A DNA stretch of 64,000 nt from Pontiella desulfatans (GTDB taxonomy: Bacteria > Verrucomicrobiota > Kiritimatiellia > Kiritimatiellales > Pontiellaceae). Positions 44,641 to 54,529 of this stretch are shown one piece after another (within the stretch, counting starts at the first letter, position 1; each line of letters opens with the position of its first letter). The stretch is from assembly GCF_900890425.1 (NCBI RefSeq), contig NZ_CAAHFG010000003.1, forward strand, positions 310,001 to 374,000. The letters are read 5' to 3'. The translations under genes were made by a program, and so were the position numbers. A model generated the notes under the pieces. The model saw nothing but the letters and a program-made list of their open reading frames with translations, made no database searches and was not told the origin of the DNA.

Positions 44641-45651
44641 TTAGGATTTGTTTTCGTCTTCTTCGCCACCGGCGAGCGATTCTCTCATGGAGGTGTCGGC
44701 CATGATGTTCTGCATGCGGTAGAAGTCCATCACGCCGAGGTTGCCTTTGCGGAAGGCATCGGCCATGGCCAGCGGCACCTCGGCCTGCGCTTCGATCACC
44801 TTCGCCTGCATTTCCTGAACACGGGCGCGCATTTCCTGCTCTTGCGCAATGGCCATCGCGCGGCGCCCTTCGGCTTCGGCCTGCCGCATGATCTTGTCGG
44901 CATCGGCACGGTCGGTTTCCAGTTTGGCGCCGACGTTGGCGATTTGCCCGATGCCGGCCACGGAGACATCGGCGATATCGATCGAAACGATCTCGAAGGC
45001 GGTCTGCGCATCGAGACCGCTGTTGAGCACCTTGCGGCTGATGGCATCGGGGTTTTCGAGCACTTCCTTATAGGAGACCATCGAGCCTATGGCACTGATG
45101 ATTCCCTGGCCGACGCGCGCGATGATCGTCTGCTCGGTGGCACCGCCAACGAGGCGTTCGAGGTTGGTGCGGACGGTGACGCGGGCCTTGACCAGCAGAC
45201 GGATGCCGTCCTTGGCCACGGCGTCGAGCATCCCGCCGGCGGTCTTGTCGGGATCGGGGCAGTCGATGACCTTCGGGTTGACCGAGGTCTGTACGGCATC
45301 GACAATGTTGCGGCCGGCGAGGTCGATGGCGGCCGCCTGCTGGAACTTGAGTTCGATGTTGGCCTTGTCGGCGGCGATCATGGCGCGGACGACGTTTTGC
45401 ATGCTGCCGCCGGCGAGGTAGTGGGCTTCGAGCATGCCGGTGGTGATTTCCAGCCCGGCCTTGATGGCGGAGATATAGGTCAGCACCACCTGGGCAGGGG
45501 GCACGTGCCGCAGCTTCATGCCGATCAGGTCGCGGATGCGAACCGGGGCTTCGGCAAAGAGCGCACGCACCCACAGGTTGATCACGGAGATCGCCAGTCC
45601 GAACATGACCAGCAGAATCAGGGCAACGGGAACTAGGACAATGTACATCAT
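44641..45651 (-). CDS. floA: Flotillin-like protein FloA
   Basis: 336 residues. An N-terminal membrane hairpin is followed by the SPFH-like core with [20 protein letters not shown] and [20 protein letters not shown], which are diagnostic for the FloA (YqfA/DUF1432) family. The C-terminal helix is Ala/Glu/Gln-rich ([19 protein letters not shown]) for oligomer formation. FloA scaffolds functional membrane microdomains. It overlaps the polymer-forming protein gene by 4 bp; nfeD is also in the operon, as in many bacteria. Confidence 0.94.
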   Translation of the reverse strand: MMYIVLVPVALILLVMFGLAISVINLWVRALFAEAPVRIRDLIGMKLRHVPPAQVVLTYISAIKAGLEITTGMLEAHYLAGGSMQNVVRAMIAADKANIELKFQQAAAIDLAGRNIVDAVQTSVNPKVIDCPDPDKTAGGMLDAVAKDGIRLLVKARVTVRTNLERLVGGATEQTIIARVGQGIISAIGSMVSYKEVLENPDAISRKVLNSGLDAQTAFEIVSIDIADVSVAGIGQIANVGAKLETDRADADKIMRQAEAEGRRAMAIAQEQEMRARVQEMQAKVIEAQAEVPLAMADAFRKGNLGVMDFYRMQNIMADTSMRESLAGGEEDENKS

Positions 45652-46835
45652 GGTTGTTTCTCCTCGGGTTTGTATTGTTCGTCTCTCAATTCTTCAAGTT
45701 TCTTCAAGTTGGCCGGCACCTGCAGGATCAGCCGTCTCTTCTCAAGCAGGGCGAGGATAAGCGATCCCATGCCGAGCCACAAGACTGTAAGTTGCACGGG
45801 AACGCCAATGCCCGGGATGATGGTGGTGGCATAGATGATGGCCAGCCCCAGCCCCATGGCCAGCAAGACGCGGCCGATGGAGGTTCCGATGGAGCGCAGA
45901 AGCATGGTGCCGAGCACCAGCGCCATGATGATGCGGCCGAGATAGAACAGGATGCCCCACGACGCGAGGATCAGCGCACCCAGCGGAACGCCGATGATCG
46001 ACGATGCGGACATGATGCCGAAAATCGGCAGGGCGCCCGACGCCAGGAAGCCGACCCAGAGGCATTTCCACGGCGAGCGCCTGGCCAGCTGCGATGCCAT
46101 GGCGGTGGTCATCGGAAAGAGGGTGATGAACGGGAGGCCGGCCAGGAACGCCGCGAAGAACCACATGGCCTTCGAGGTGAGCCGCTCCATCGAAAACAGG
46201 GGTTCCGTTTCCGGGGCCACCCGCAGGAGCCGGCCGCCGACAATCCCCTCCGCGGGAATCAGCTCCTTGTTGGTGGTATAGGCCAGGTCGCCCTTGAGCT
46301 TGGCATCCCGCTTAAGGATGATGTCGGGCGAAAACACCTTGGAGTGGCCTTCGATGGTCCCGCCCAGGGTGGCGACGCGCGCGGAGGTGATGGCGGCATC
46401 GCCCCGGATCAACCCCTCGAGAATGATGCTGGTTCCAAGCAGGCGGACGCTGCCGCCGATCACGGCGTTGGTTCCAATGATGATGGTTTCGCCCATGGCG
46501 ATCACGTTGCCGCCGACCGGCCCGTTGATCCTGACCGACTTGCCGGAGAGCCGCACATTGCGCAGGCATTCCCCGTTCAGGTTGGCCTCCATCGAGGCCG
46601 CGCCCCAGAGGTTGCCCTCGAACGTGCCGTTGAGTTGGAGCGGATTGCCCGAAAGGATGAACAGGTCGTTCTTGAACGTTCCTTCGGTTTCGGCAATGCC
46701 CGAGAAAACCCACTGCTCGTCGGCCACCACGGTATCCGCGCCGACGGCGTAGACATTGGTGGCAATGAAATCGATGGCCGAAACCTGAAGGGTCAGGAAG
46801 GCAAGGAGGGCGGAAAAGTAGATTCTAAAACGCAT
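45648..46835 (-). CDS. Exported polymer-forming (bactofilin-like) repeat protein with membrane domain
   Basis: 395 residues. A signal peptide ([20 protein letters not shown]) is followed by a right-handed beta-helix-like region with short turns ([51 protein letters not shown], about residues 45-200), as in bactofilins and polymer-forming cytoskeletal proteins. The C-terminal half has about five membrane helices (205-365). It would place the beta-helix outside the cytoplasmic membrane. It sits between nfeD and floA with 4-bp spacing or overlap, so it is probably part of the flotillin-microdomain system. Confidence 0.75.
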   Translation of the reverse strand: MRFRIYFSALLAFLTLQVSAIDFIATNVYAVGADTVVADEQWVFSGIAETEGTFKNDLFILSGNPLQLNGTFEGNLWGAASMEANLNGECLRNVRLSGKSVRINGPVGGNVIAMGETIIIGTNAVIGGSVRLLGTSIILEGLIRGDAAITSARVATLGGTIEGHSKVFSPDIILKRDAKLKGDLAYTTNKELIPAEGIVGGRLLRVAPETEPLFSMERLTSKAMWFFAAFLAGLPFITLFPMTTAMASQLARRSPWKCLWVGFLASGALPIFGIMSASSIIGVPLGALILASWGILFYLGRIIMALVLGTMLLRSIGTSIGRVLLAMGLGLAIIYATTIIPGIGVPVQLTVLWLGMGSLILALLEKRRLILQVPANLKKLEELRDEQYKPEEKQP

Positions 46836-46839
46836 CGAG

Positions 46840-47310
46840 CTAGGCTTTCACGACGGAAACATGGCCGCCGGAGGTTGAGGAGACTTTCACGCTTTGGCCG
46901 GCCTCGATCCATTCGCCATCGGCCACGACATCGACACGCTTGCCGTTGAACCGGGCAATGCCTGACGGCCGCAGGGTGGAATCCGCCACGCCGAGATCCC
47001 CGACCACGACCCCGTCGCCCTTGTGGGCCTTGTAGGTGGAGGTGTTCTCTCCGAGCGTAAGGCTTTTGCCCACGCGGCTTTTGGGGAAATAGCGGATCCA
47101 AACCACAAAGGTCAGGATGCCGACCACCAGTAGGGCCAGTCCGCTCACCATGTTCCAGGGTTCGGGAAAATTGCGCCAGCCTATGATGGCCGCAACCACC
47201 CAGGCCACCGAGCCAAAGATGCCTAGAATGCCGCCGGGAATGAAAATCTCCATGCCGATCAGCACAAAGCCCGCAAGCAGAAGCGTAAAGTAGATCGTTA
47301 TCGGTTCCAT
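46840..47310 (-). CDS. nfeD: NfeD family protein
   Basis: 156 residues. Three membrane helices (about 8-30, 33-48 and 55-75) are followed by the NfeD C-terminal OB fold, with KGDGVVVGDLGVADSTLRPSG and IARFNGKRVDVVADGEWIEAG. It is the short NfeD1b form without the ClpP-class protease domain. NfeD proteins partner with flotillins and stomatins; floA is two genes downstream in the same operon, with a polymer-forming membrane protein between. Confidence 0.9.
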   Translation of the reverse strand: MEPITIYFTLLLAGFVLIGMEIFIPGGILGIFGSVAWVVAAIIGWRNFPEPWNMVSGLALLVVGILTFVVWIRYFPKSRVGKSLTLGENTSTYKAHKGDGVVVGDLGVADSTLRPSGIARFNGKRVDVVADGEWIEAGQSVKVSSTSGGHVSVVKA

Positions 47311-47352
47311 GGGCGGAATAATAGGGGAAGAAAAGGGGAATGGAAGAATGGA

Positions 47353-48177
47353 TTAGCGGATTGTTGGCGGCTTGATCATCATCGCCCCGTGCCCGGCGCC
47401 GACGTTGGCGGGATTGAGCAGGCAATCGTTCATGAAAGATTTCGCGGTTTGCACGGCTTCCATGGTGTCCTGCCCGAGCGCAATGGCCGACGCGATGGCG
47501 GCGGATAGGATGCAACCCGTGCCGTGGGTGTGGCGCGTTTCAATTCGCGGCGATGTAAGCCAGCAGCATGTGCCGCCCGCGCTCCAGAAGTCGCAGCACT
47601 CATCCCCTTCGGCGTGGCCGCCCTTGATCAATACGGATTCGACGCCCATGGCGAGGATTTCATCCGCGGCCTCCTCCACGGATTCAATCGCATGCCCGGT
47701 GAGCAGTTCGGTTTCCGGGAGGTTCGGCGTCAGCACCGTTACCCGTGGAAAGATTTCGCGGATCAGGATATCGATTGCGGCGGGGTTGAGCAGGTCGGTG
47801 CCTGACGTGGACTTTAAAACGGGATCGAGCACAACCGGAGCTTCGACGGTTTGCAGGAATTCGGCAACCAGGGTGCAGGTTTCCAGGCCTCCGAGCATGC
47901 CGATCTTGATGACCGCCGGGGGAAGATCGGCCGCCAGGGCGTCCAGCTGCGCCCGGAGCATGGACGTGGAAACGGGTTCGACGGCTTGGACGCCCAAGGT
48001 GTTCTGGGCCGTGAGGGCGGTGATGACCGAGCAGCCATGCACGCCGAATGCGCTCATCACCTTAAGGTCGGCCTGGATGCCCGCCCCGCCGCCCGAATCG
48101 GAGCCGGCGATGGTCCAGGCAATCGGGCTTGGGGTTAAGGTCGGAAGGCCGGAAGTCGAGGATCGGTTCGGTTTCAT
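47353..48177 (-). CDS. thiD: Hydroxymethylpyrimidine (phosphomethylpyrimidine) kinase
   Basis: 274 residues from MKPNRSST; the frame is open upstream but the sequence there is not conserved-looking. The ribokinase-fold motifs are TIAGSDSGGGAGIQADLK at the start, VVLDPVLKSTSG, TPNLPETELLTG and the anion hole HTHGTGCILSAAIASAIA. It phosphorylates HMP and HMP-P for thiamine synthesis or salvage. No other thi gene is in the window. It lies downstream of the FtsB-like gene. Confidence 0.93.
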   Translation of the reverse strand: MKPNRSSTSGLPTLTPSPIAWTIAGSDSGGGAGIQADLKVMSAFGVHGCSVITALTAQNTLGVQAVEPVSTSMLRAQLDALAADLPPAVIKIGMLGGLETCTLVAEFLQTVEAPVVLDPVLKSTSGTDLLNPAAIDILIREIFPRVTVLTPNLPETELLTGHAIESVEEAADEILAMGVESVLIKGGHAEGDECCDFWSAGGTCCWLTSPRIETRHTHGTGCILSAAIASAIALGQDTMEAVQTAKSFMNDCLLNPANVGAGHGAMMIKPPTIR

Positions 48178-48217
48178 TGGACGTTCGACCTCCGACTGCT
48201 GATGCCGCCGAGCGGCA

Positions 48218-48526
48218 TCAGAAGTTTCCTGATTCTTCCGGGAAGTGGAAGATCGTTTCGTTGGTCCGCGCATAGCCGACCTCGTGGGCAACCTTTTCGA
48301 CGAACTCCGGGTCGACCGAGAATCGCCGCTGCTTTTCCTTCAACTCCAGCTCGTAGGCCTCGGTCTCGTCAATGCGCTGCTGCAGCACGTCGTGCCGGCT
48401 CTGGTATTCCTGGAGCTGCTTCACCTTCGGGGTGAACGCGAGCACCACCCCCACGCCGGCCATGATGACAATGGCGACCAGCACGATGCGGTTGATCAGG
48501 TTCCAGTATTTTTCAGTTTGTTGCAT
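48218..48526 (-). CDS. FtsB/DivIC-like septum formation protein
   Basis: 102 residues. One membrane helix (about 14-31, IVLVAIVIMAGVGVVLAF) is followed by a coiled coil (VKQLQEYQSRHDVLQQRIDE) and a conserved end, DPEFVEKVAHEVGYARTNET, characteristic of septum initiators. It would join FtsL and FtsQ in the divisome. Its position after enolase matches the common eno-ftsB gene order. Confidence 0.88.
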   Translation of the reverse strand: MQQTEKYWNLINRIVLVAIVIMAGVGVVLAFTPKVKQLQEYQSRHDVLQQRIDETEAYELELKEKQRRFSVDPEFVEKVAHEVGYARTNETIFHFPEESGNF

Positions 48527-48654
48527 GGGGGTAGCGGGTTTTGCGTGGTTCGATGGTTGGAATATAGCGGGAAACTCAACGCCGACAAGTTTGTTTTGCA
48601 GGTAGGGTGCGATCCCCGGGCGCGCCGCAGGCCGGACGGTCTATCCCTGCCCAA

Positions 48655-48688
48655 CAAAAAAAGGCGGCCCGAAGACCGCCTTTTTCTC
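48655..48688 (-). terminator. Rho-independent terminator of eno
   Basis: On the minus strand AAAGGCGG/CCGCCTTT around TCTTCGGG is followed by a run of seven T. It lies 20 bp after the enolase stop and separates eno from the FtsB-like gene. Confidence 0.88.
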
Positions 48689-48707
48689 ATTAACGAAGAA
48701 TCGTTAA

Positions 48708-50180
<1,473 letters not shown>

Positions 50181-50208
50181 TCAGGAAAAGCTAAGGAGCT
50201 TATTAACA

Positions 50209-50901
50209 ATGGAATACACATCTGAAATCAAGGAAATGTGTGTTGTTGCCCGTGGGCCGCAGAACGGTCCGGCGCCGATCCCCCAGGAGGGGAAATGGAC
50301 GCAGGCAGCAGAAATCAGGGACATCAACGGCTTCACGCACGGCGTGGGCTGGTGCGCACCGCAGCAGGGCGCCTGCAAGCTCTCGCTGAACGTCAAGCAA
50401 GGCGTTATCCAGGAAGCGCTGATCGAAACCGTCGGTTGCACCGGCATGACCCACTCCGCCGCAATGGCCGGTGAAATCCTCACGGGGAAAACCATTCTCG
50501 AGGCGCTCAACACCGACCTCGTCTGCGACGCGATCAACGTGGCCATGCGCGAACTGTTCCTGCAGATCGTATACGGGCGTTCGCAGTCCGCCTTCTCCGA
50601 AGACGGTCTCCCGATCGGCGCCGGCCTCGAAGACCTGGGCAAGGGCCTCCGTTCCGTAACCGGAACCATCTTCGGCACCGTCGAAAAGGGCGTTCGCTAC
50701 CTCGAAGTGGCCGAAGGCTATGTGACCAAGCTCGGTCTCGACGAAGACGACGAAGTCATCGGATATGCGTTCTGCCACCTCGGCAAGATGATGGAATTCA
50801 TCGCCAAGGGCGACAGCGCCAACGAGGCCCTCGAAAAAGCATCCGGCACCTACGGTCGTTTCGCTGATGCGGTTAAACAAATTGACCCGCGCCATAAATA
50901 A
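50209..50901 (+). CDS. NifU-like iron-sulfur scaffold protein paired with GGGtGRT protein
   Basis: 230 residues from MEYTSEIKEM, with an AAGGAG ribosome site 11 bp upstream. The NifU_N/IscU-like features are GWCAPQQGACKLSLN and ETVGCTGMTHSAAMAGEILT, giving Cys residues for cluster binding. A third Cys lies in DLVCDAIN and a fourth in GYAFCHLGKMM. It is found with the following gene in many anaerobes, where the pair is annotated as scaffold protein plus GGGtGRT protein, without a known substrate. The two genes are 13 bp apart and surely co-transcribed. Confidence 0.85.
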   Translation: MEYTSEIKEMCVVARGPQNGPAPIPQEGKWTQAAEIRDINGFTHGVGWCAPQQGACKLSLNVKQGVIQEALIETVGCTGMTHSAAMAGEILTGKTILEALNTDLVCDAINVAMRELFLQIVYGRSQSAFSEDGLPIGAGLEDLGKGLRSVTGTIFGTVEKGVRYLEVAEGYVTKLGLDEDDEVIGYAFCHLGKMMEFIAKGDSANEALEKASGTYGRFADAVKQIDPRHK

Positions 50902-50914
50902 GGAGATTTGAACC

Positions 50915-51910
50915 ATGGCATTATTTGAAGGATATGAAAGACGTATCGCCCAGATCACTCCGGTTCTCGAACAGTATGGAATTGGGTCGATTGAAGAGTG
51001 CGCCGAAATCTGCAAGGAAAAAGGCGTAGACGTTTACGAAATCGTTAAGGAAATCCAGCCGCTGGCATTCGAGAATGCGATGTGGGCCTACACCGTGGGA
51101 GCCGCCATCGCCATCAAGAAGGGGCAGACCGTTGCTTCCGACGTCGCGGAAACCATCGGCGAAGGCCTCCAGGCCTTCTGCATCCCCGGTTCCGTTGCGG
51201 ACGACCGCAAGGTCGGCATCGGCCACGGCAACCTCGCCGCCATGCTGCTGAAGGAAGAAACCAAATGTTTCGCCCTGCTCGCCGGTCACGAATCGTTCGC
51301 GGCTGCGGAAGGCGCCCTCGGCATCTGCCGCTACGCCAACAAGGCCCGCAAGGAGCCGCTGCGCGTCATCCTCAACGGTTTGGGCAAGGATGCTGCACAC
51401 ATCATCTCCCGCATCAACGGATTCACCCACGTGGCCACCCGGTTCGACTACGCGAGCGGCAAGGTTGAAGTGGTGAAGGAAAAGGCCTACTCCAAAGGCG
51501 AGCGCGCCGAAGTCCGCTGCTACGGGGCCGACGACGTTCGCGAAGGTGTGGCCATCATGCACCTGGAAGGCGTCGATGTTTCCATCACCGGCAACTCCAC
51601 CAACCCGACCCGCTTCCAGCATCCGGTTGCAGGCACCTATAAAAAGGAAACCGTCGAGCTCGGCAAGCCCTACTTCTCCGTGGCCTCCGGCGGCGGAACA
51701 GGACGCACCCTGCACCCCGACAACATGGGCGCGGGACCGGCTTCCTACGGCATGACCGACACCATGGGCCGCATGCACTCCTCGGCGCAGTTCGCAGGAT
51801 CCTCCTCCGTTCCCGCGCACGTGGAAATGATGGGCCTCATCGGCATGGGCAACAACCCGATGGTTGGCGCCTCCGTGGCGGTCGCGGTTGCGATCTCCCA
51901 GGCAATGTAA
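50915..51910 (+). CDS. GGGtGRT family protein
   Basis: 331 residues with the name-giving motif VASGGGTGRTLHPDNMGAGP near the C-terminus. Other conserved blocks are AFENAMWAYTVGAAIAIKKG, PGSVADDRKVGIGHGNLAAM, FALLAGHESFAAAEGALGI and VEMMGLIGMGNNPMVGASVA. The glycine-rich segments suggest a nucleotide or cofactor site. No function is established; it nearly always follows a NifU-like gene in anaerobic bacteria. A ribosome site AAGGAG precedes it and a terminator follows. Confidence 0.88.
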   Translation: MALFEGYERRIAQITPVLEQYGIGSIEECAEICKEKGVDVYEIVKEIQPLAFENAMWAYTVGAAIAIKKGQTVASDVAETIGEGLQAFCIPGSVADDRKVGIGHGNLAAMLLKEETKCFALLAGHESFAAAEGALGICRYANKARKEPLRVILNGLGKDAAHIISRINGFTHVATRFDYASGKVEVVKEKAYSKGERAEVRCYGADDVREGVAIMHLEGVDVSITGNSTNPTRFQHPVAGTYKKETVELGKPYFSVASGGGTGRTLHPDNMGAGPASYGMTDTMGRMHSSAQFAGSSSVPAHVEMMGLIGMGNNPMVGASVAVAVAISQAM

Positions 51911-51931
51911 TCCGATTTTCGGATTCATTCG

Positions 51932-51963
51932 AAAGGCGCTCCTCATTGGGGCGCCTTTTTTAT
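51932..51963 (+). terminator. Rho-independent terminator of the NifU-like/GGGtGRT operon
   Basis: AAAGGCGC/GCGCCTTT stem followed by TTTTTATT; a smaller ATCCGA/TCGGAT hairpin lies just before it. Confidence 0.85.
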
Positions 51964-51970
51964 TGGAAAC

Positions 51971-52600
51971 ATGATGAAAACAATTCTCTATCTCATTCGG
52001 CACGGGCAGACGCAATGGAACGCCGAGCGGCGCATGCAGGGGCGCTCCGATTCGCCGCTAACGGAAAAGGGCATCCGCATGGCGGAACGGCTGGCGGATG
52101 GTTTTCCCCCGGTGGATGCGGTCTATGCCTCGCCGCAAGGGCGCGCGCGGCGCACGGCGGAAATCATTTTTGGAAACCGGGAAATCCAAACCGACGACCG
52201 GCTACGGGAAATCGATCTCGGCGAGTGGGAAGGGCGCTTGCAGGCCGAGTTGGATATCGACGATGCCGAACAGCATTCCAACTTTTGGAAGTCGCCGCAT
52301 CGGTTCGCTCCGCAAACCGGCGAAACCTTTGAGTGCGTGCACCGGAGGGCGGCGGCCTGCCTGCACGATCTTGCGGCAAGGCATGATGGCGAATCCATTG
52401 CCCTCGTTTCGCACACGACCGTCATTCGCTCCATGCTCTTTTCGATCGAAGAGCGCCCCCTGGCTGATTTCTGGAACCCGCCCGCCGTCTATCCGGCCAG
52501 CGTCAGCGAGGTGCACGTCGAGGATGGGCAATTCAAGATCGCCCGCTTCGGCGACATTGCCCACTACGGCCCGGACAGCCGGCCCTCGGGAGCCTACTAG
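51971..52600 (+). CDS. Histidine phosphatase family protein (phosphoglycerate mutase-like)
   Basis: 209 residues. The RHG motif LIRHGQTQWNAE holds the phospho-His, the second pocket residues are in YASPQGRARRTAE, LREIDLGEWEGR holds the acidic residue, and SHTTVIRSML holds the second His. Length and motifs match GpmB/CobC-like enzymes. It could act on phosphosugars, adenosylcobalamin phosphate or small phosphoesters; the substrate cannot be told. A second Met directly follows the first. Confidence 0.9.
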   Translation: MMKTILYLIRHGQTQWNAERRMQGRSDSPLTEKGIRMAERLADGFPPVDAVYASPQGRARRTAEIIFGNREIQTDDRLREIDLGEWEGRLQAELDIDDAEQHSNFWKSPHRFAPQTGETFECVHRRAAACLHDLAARHDGESIALVSHTTVIRSMLFSIEERPLADFWNPPAVYPASVSEVHVEDGQFKIARFGDIAHYGPDSRPSGAY

Positions 52601-52602
52601 CC

Positions 52603-53982
52603 CTACCACTTGATGACGTTCATCGATCCGTATTGGTAGTTTTGGCTGCCGACCTCGCCGACCTTGATCCAGCGTTCGGCATATTTGGGGCCCCAGCTGT
52701 CGGAGATGGCGGCTTCGCCGGTCCGCTCGTTGTAGCCGATGACGAGGCAGATATGCCCGCCGTAGCCGCTGGACGGCACATTCTTTTCCTTGATCTTCTG
52801 GCCCTTGCGTTCGGCCGTGTTCCGGTTGGCGGCGAACTGGAGGTCGGAGGTGCTCATGAAGCGCCACATGATCGGCAGGCCCTGGTCGATGTATTCGGCA
52901 ATGTTTTGGGGCGCAAGCGAGTTGCCGATGGGTTCGAGCTCGCGGCCGTTGGCGGAGATGAGCGATTTGGTGGCGGCCATCATTTGGTGGGCGTAGGTTC
53001 CGCCGCCGACGCCGGTGTTGCCGGCCAGCGCCAGCAGGTACATATCCGCCGGTATGTCCATGTAGCGCAAATAGCGCTCCCAGGTGGCGGGCGAGCAGTA
53101 GCCCTTGGGCCCTTGGTCGATCATTGGAATGTTCCTGATGACCACATCGCCGTTTTCGTGCCGCTCGACGCAGGAGGCCATGCGCTTTTTCAACTCGGCT
53201 TCCGTGATCTTCTCAACGCGGCCTGCGCGGTCGGCGCGGTCGGCGGGCATGATGCGCAGGGCGGCATATTTGCCTTCGGCGACGGTGAGCATGATGGCGT
53301 GTTCGTTCCAGTCCCAGCGCCAGACCTTCTCGCGCATATCGCCCTTGCCGAGGGTGTCGCGCTTGGGTTCGCCGAGCACGGGTTCGAGCACGTTGTGCAC
53401 ATGCTCGCCGCTTTCCTCGATCTTGACGGCCATTTGCTCGATGAGGCCGGGGCTGATCTGGCCGTTGGGGATCGGCATGTCGCCCTGGTTGGCGAAGACG
53501 AACGAGATGCTGGCAACATGTTCCGTCCCGCCATAGAGGACGGTGGTGTAGACGGGCTCCTTGAGCACCTTCGCTTCGCCGAGCGGATAGGCGCGGTGGT
53601 TTTCCATGAAGTCGGTCTTCGATTCCTTGGCCAGTCCCATGCGATTGGCGGTCTCGGCGGTGGCATCGTCCCAGAGGTTGTCGTCCTGCCAGATCTCGAT
53701 GCCGAAGAGCTGGTTGAGTTCGTTCCACGGAACGGCGTGCAGCGGGCCGCGCCCCTTGCGGGAGAGCAAATATTCCAGATGCTCCACGTCCGCCGCGGCG
53801 AAGGTGTTGAAGGGCACCGTGATGGTTCTTCCCGAGTGGGTTCGCAAGGCCACGGTTTGGTTGGCATTCACTGTCACCACCTCCGCCTCGACCTCTTTCC
53901 CGTCCGTGCTCGTCCAGGTTCTGGAATAGGCCGGCAGGGCGGCCGGCAAGAGTAGGATGCAAATGGAAGCTATGAATCTCAT
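52603..53982 (-). CDS. Secreted C39-like cysteine protease with SHD1-like domain
   Basis: 459 residues. A signal peptide (MRFIASICILLLPAALPAYS) is followed by an SHD1-like module (RTWTSTDGKEVEAEVVTV ... VPFNTFAAADVEHLEYL, about 21-72), common in PVC-group secreted proteins. A long middle region precedes a C39-like (papain-fold) domain with Cys296 (QGPKGYCSPATWERYL), His410 (YGGHICLVIGYN) and Asp428 (ISDSWGP), a plausible catalytic triad. It probably processes proteins or peptides outside the cytoplasm. It converges with the phosphatase gene with almost no gap. Confidence 0.78.
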   Translation of the reverse strand: MRFIASICILLLPAALPAYSRTWTSTDGKEVEAEVVTVNANQTVALRTHSGRTITVPFNTFAAADVEHLEYLLSRKGRGPLHAVPWNELNQLFGIEIWQDDNLWDDATAETANRMGLAKESKTDFMENHRAYPLGEAKVLKEPVYTTVLYGGTEHVASISFVFANQGDMPIPNGQISPGLIEQMAVKIEESGEHVHNVLEPVLGEPKRDTLGKGDMREKVWRWDWNEHAIMLTVAEGKYAALRIMPADRADRAGRVEKITEAELKKRMASCVERHENGDVVIRNIPMIDQGPKGYCSPATWERYLRYMDIPADMYLLALAGNTGVGGGTYAHQMMAATKSLISANGRELEPIGNSLAPQNIAEYIDQGLPIMWRFMSTSDLQFAANRNTAERKGQKIKEKNVPSSGYGGHICLVIGYNERTGEAAISDSWGPKYAERWIKVGEVGSQNYQYGSMNVIKW

Positions 53983-54206
53983 GCTTCCAAAATAGGGCGA
54001 AGCGCTTTTCTTGTAAAGCCGGCGGTTAGGCGTTTCGGGTGCAGGCGGCTATCCCTGGGTTTGATGAATTAGCTAGAGAGTGTTTTTTTATGTGAATCAG
54101 GTGGTTGATAAAGAGCCGTCTAAAGAAAACTGATCCTTTTGAAACGGTTGCTAGGGGCTGATCGCCAAAAGATAGGCTCGCGCAGCATCGCTGGCAGGTG
54201 TGAAAA

Positions 54207-54228
54207 TGTTTCCACTTTGTTTCCGCTT
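54207..54228. repeat. Tandem 11-bp repeats outside the element (possible arm sites of a second element)
   Basis: TGTTTCCACTT followed directly by TGTTTCCGCTT, 103 bp outside the left att copy. The same layout (two 11-bp direct repeats, about 105 bp from the att core) occurs inside the right end at 60057-60078 but with a different sequence. The stretch 53983-54330 has no gene. Confidence 0.6.
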
Positions 54229-54298
54229 TCGTCCCGTTTTATCCTGAAATATCAGGTGATATCATGTGTGGGGAGAATGTGCGCAAATAAAGAAAAGC

Positions 54299-54328
54299 CC
54301 CGCTATCTATGAAGATAACGGGGCTTTA
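54299..54328. terminator. tRNA-type terminator hairpin beside the left att copy
   Basis: AAGCCCCGCTATC/GATAACGGGGCTT next to the left att copy. The right end has AAACCCCGCTATC/GATAACGGGGTTT in the same place; the G-C pair is changed to A-T on both sides, so the stem is kept. Confidence 0.65.
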
Positions 54329-54330
54329 AG

Positions 54331-54375
54331 TGGTGATCCGGCTGGGGCTCGAACACAGGACCCTTTGATTAAAAG
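54331..54375. repeat. att repeat, distal copy (3' half of tRNA-Lys)
   Basis: TGGTGATCCGGCTGGGGCTC followed by GAACACAGGACCCTTTGATT and AAAAG. It matches the tRNA-Lys 3' half from the CCA end through the anticodon, with one A for C change. The tRNA 5' half is missing here, so this is an attachment-site copy and not a tRNA gene. Confidence 0.9.
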
Positions 54376-54434
54376 GCAGAGTAATATGTTAATAATAGTT
54401 AATGTAATGTCCATTTATTGGAGTTGTTGGTTCG

Positions 54435-54456
54435 TATCTTTGGCATATCTTTGGCA
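54435..54456. repeat. Integrase arm-type sites, left end
   Basis: TATCTTTGGCA repeated twice without a gap, 60 bp inside the left att core. The right end has TTTCTTTGGCA twice in the same orientation. Paired 11-bp direct repeats are the usual form of arm sites bound by the N-terminal domain of tyrosine integrases. Confidence 0.65.
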
Positions 54457-54529
54457 AAAAGCTTTTTTTCTTCAGCGGGATGTTCTATACATATCAGGAC
54501 ATATCTAACCGCATTATATTGAGGATACA

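Noticed and set aside
54331-54378. Second tRNA-Lys gene
   Set aside because: Only the 3' half is present, with no 5' half or anticodon stem partner; it is the att duplication.
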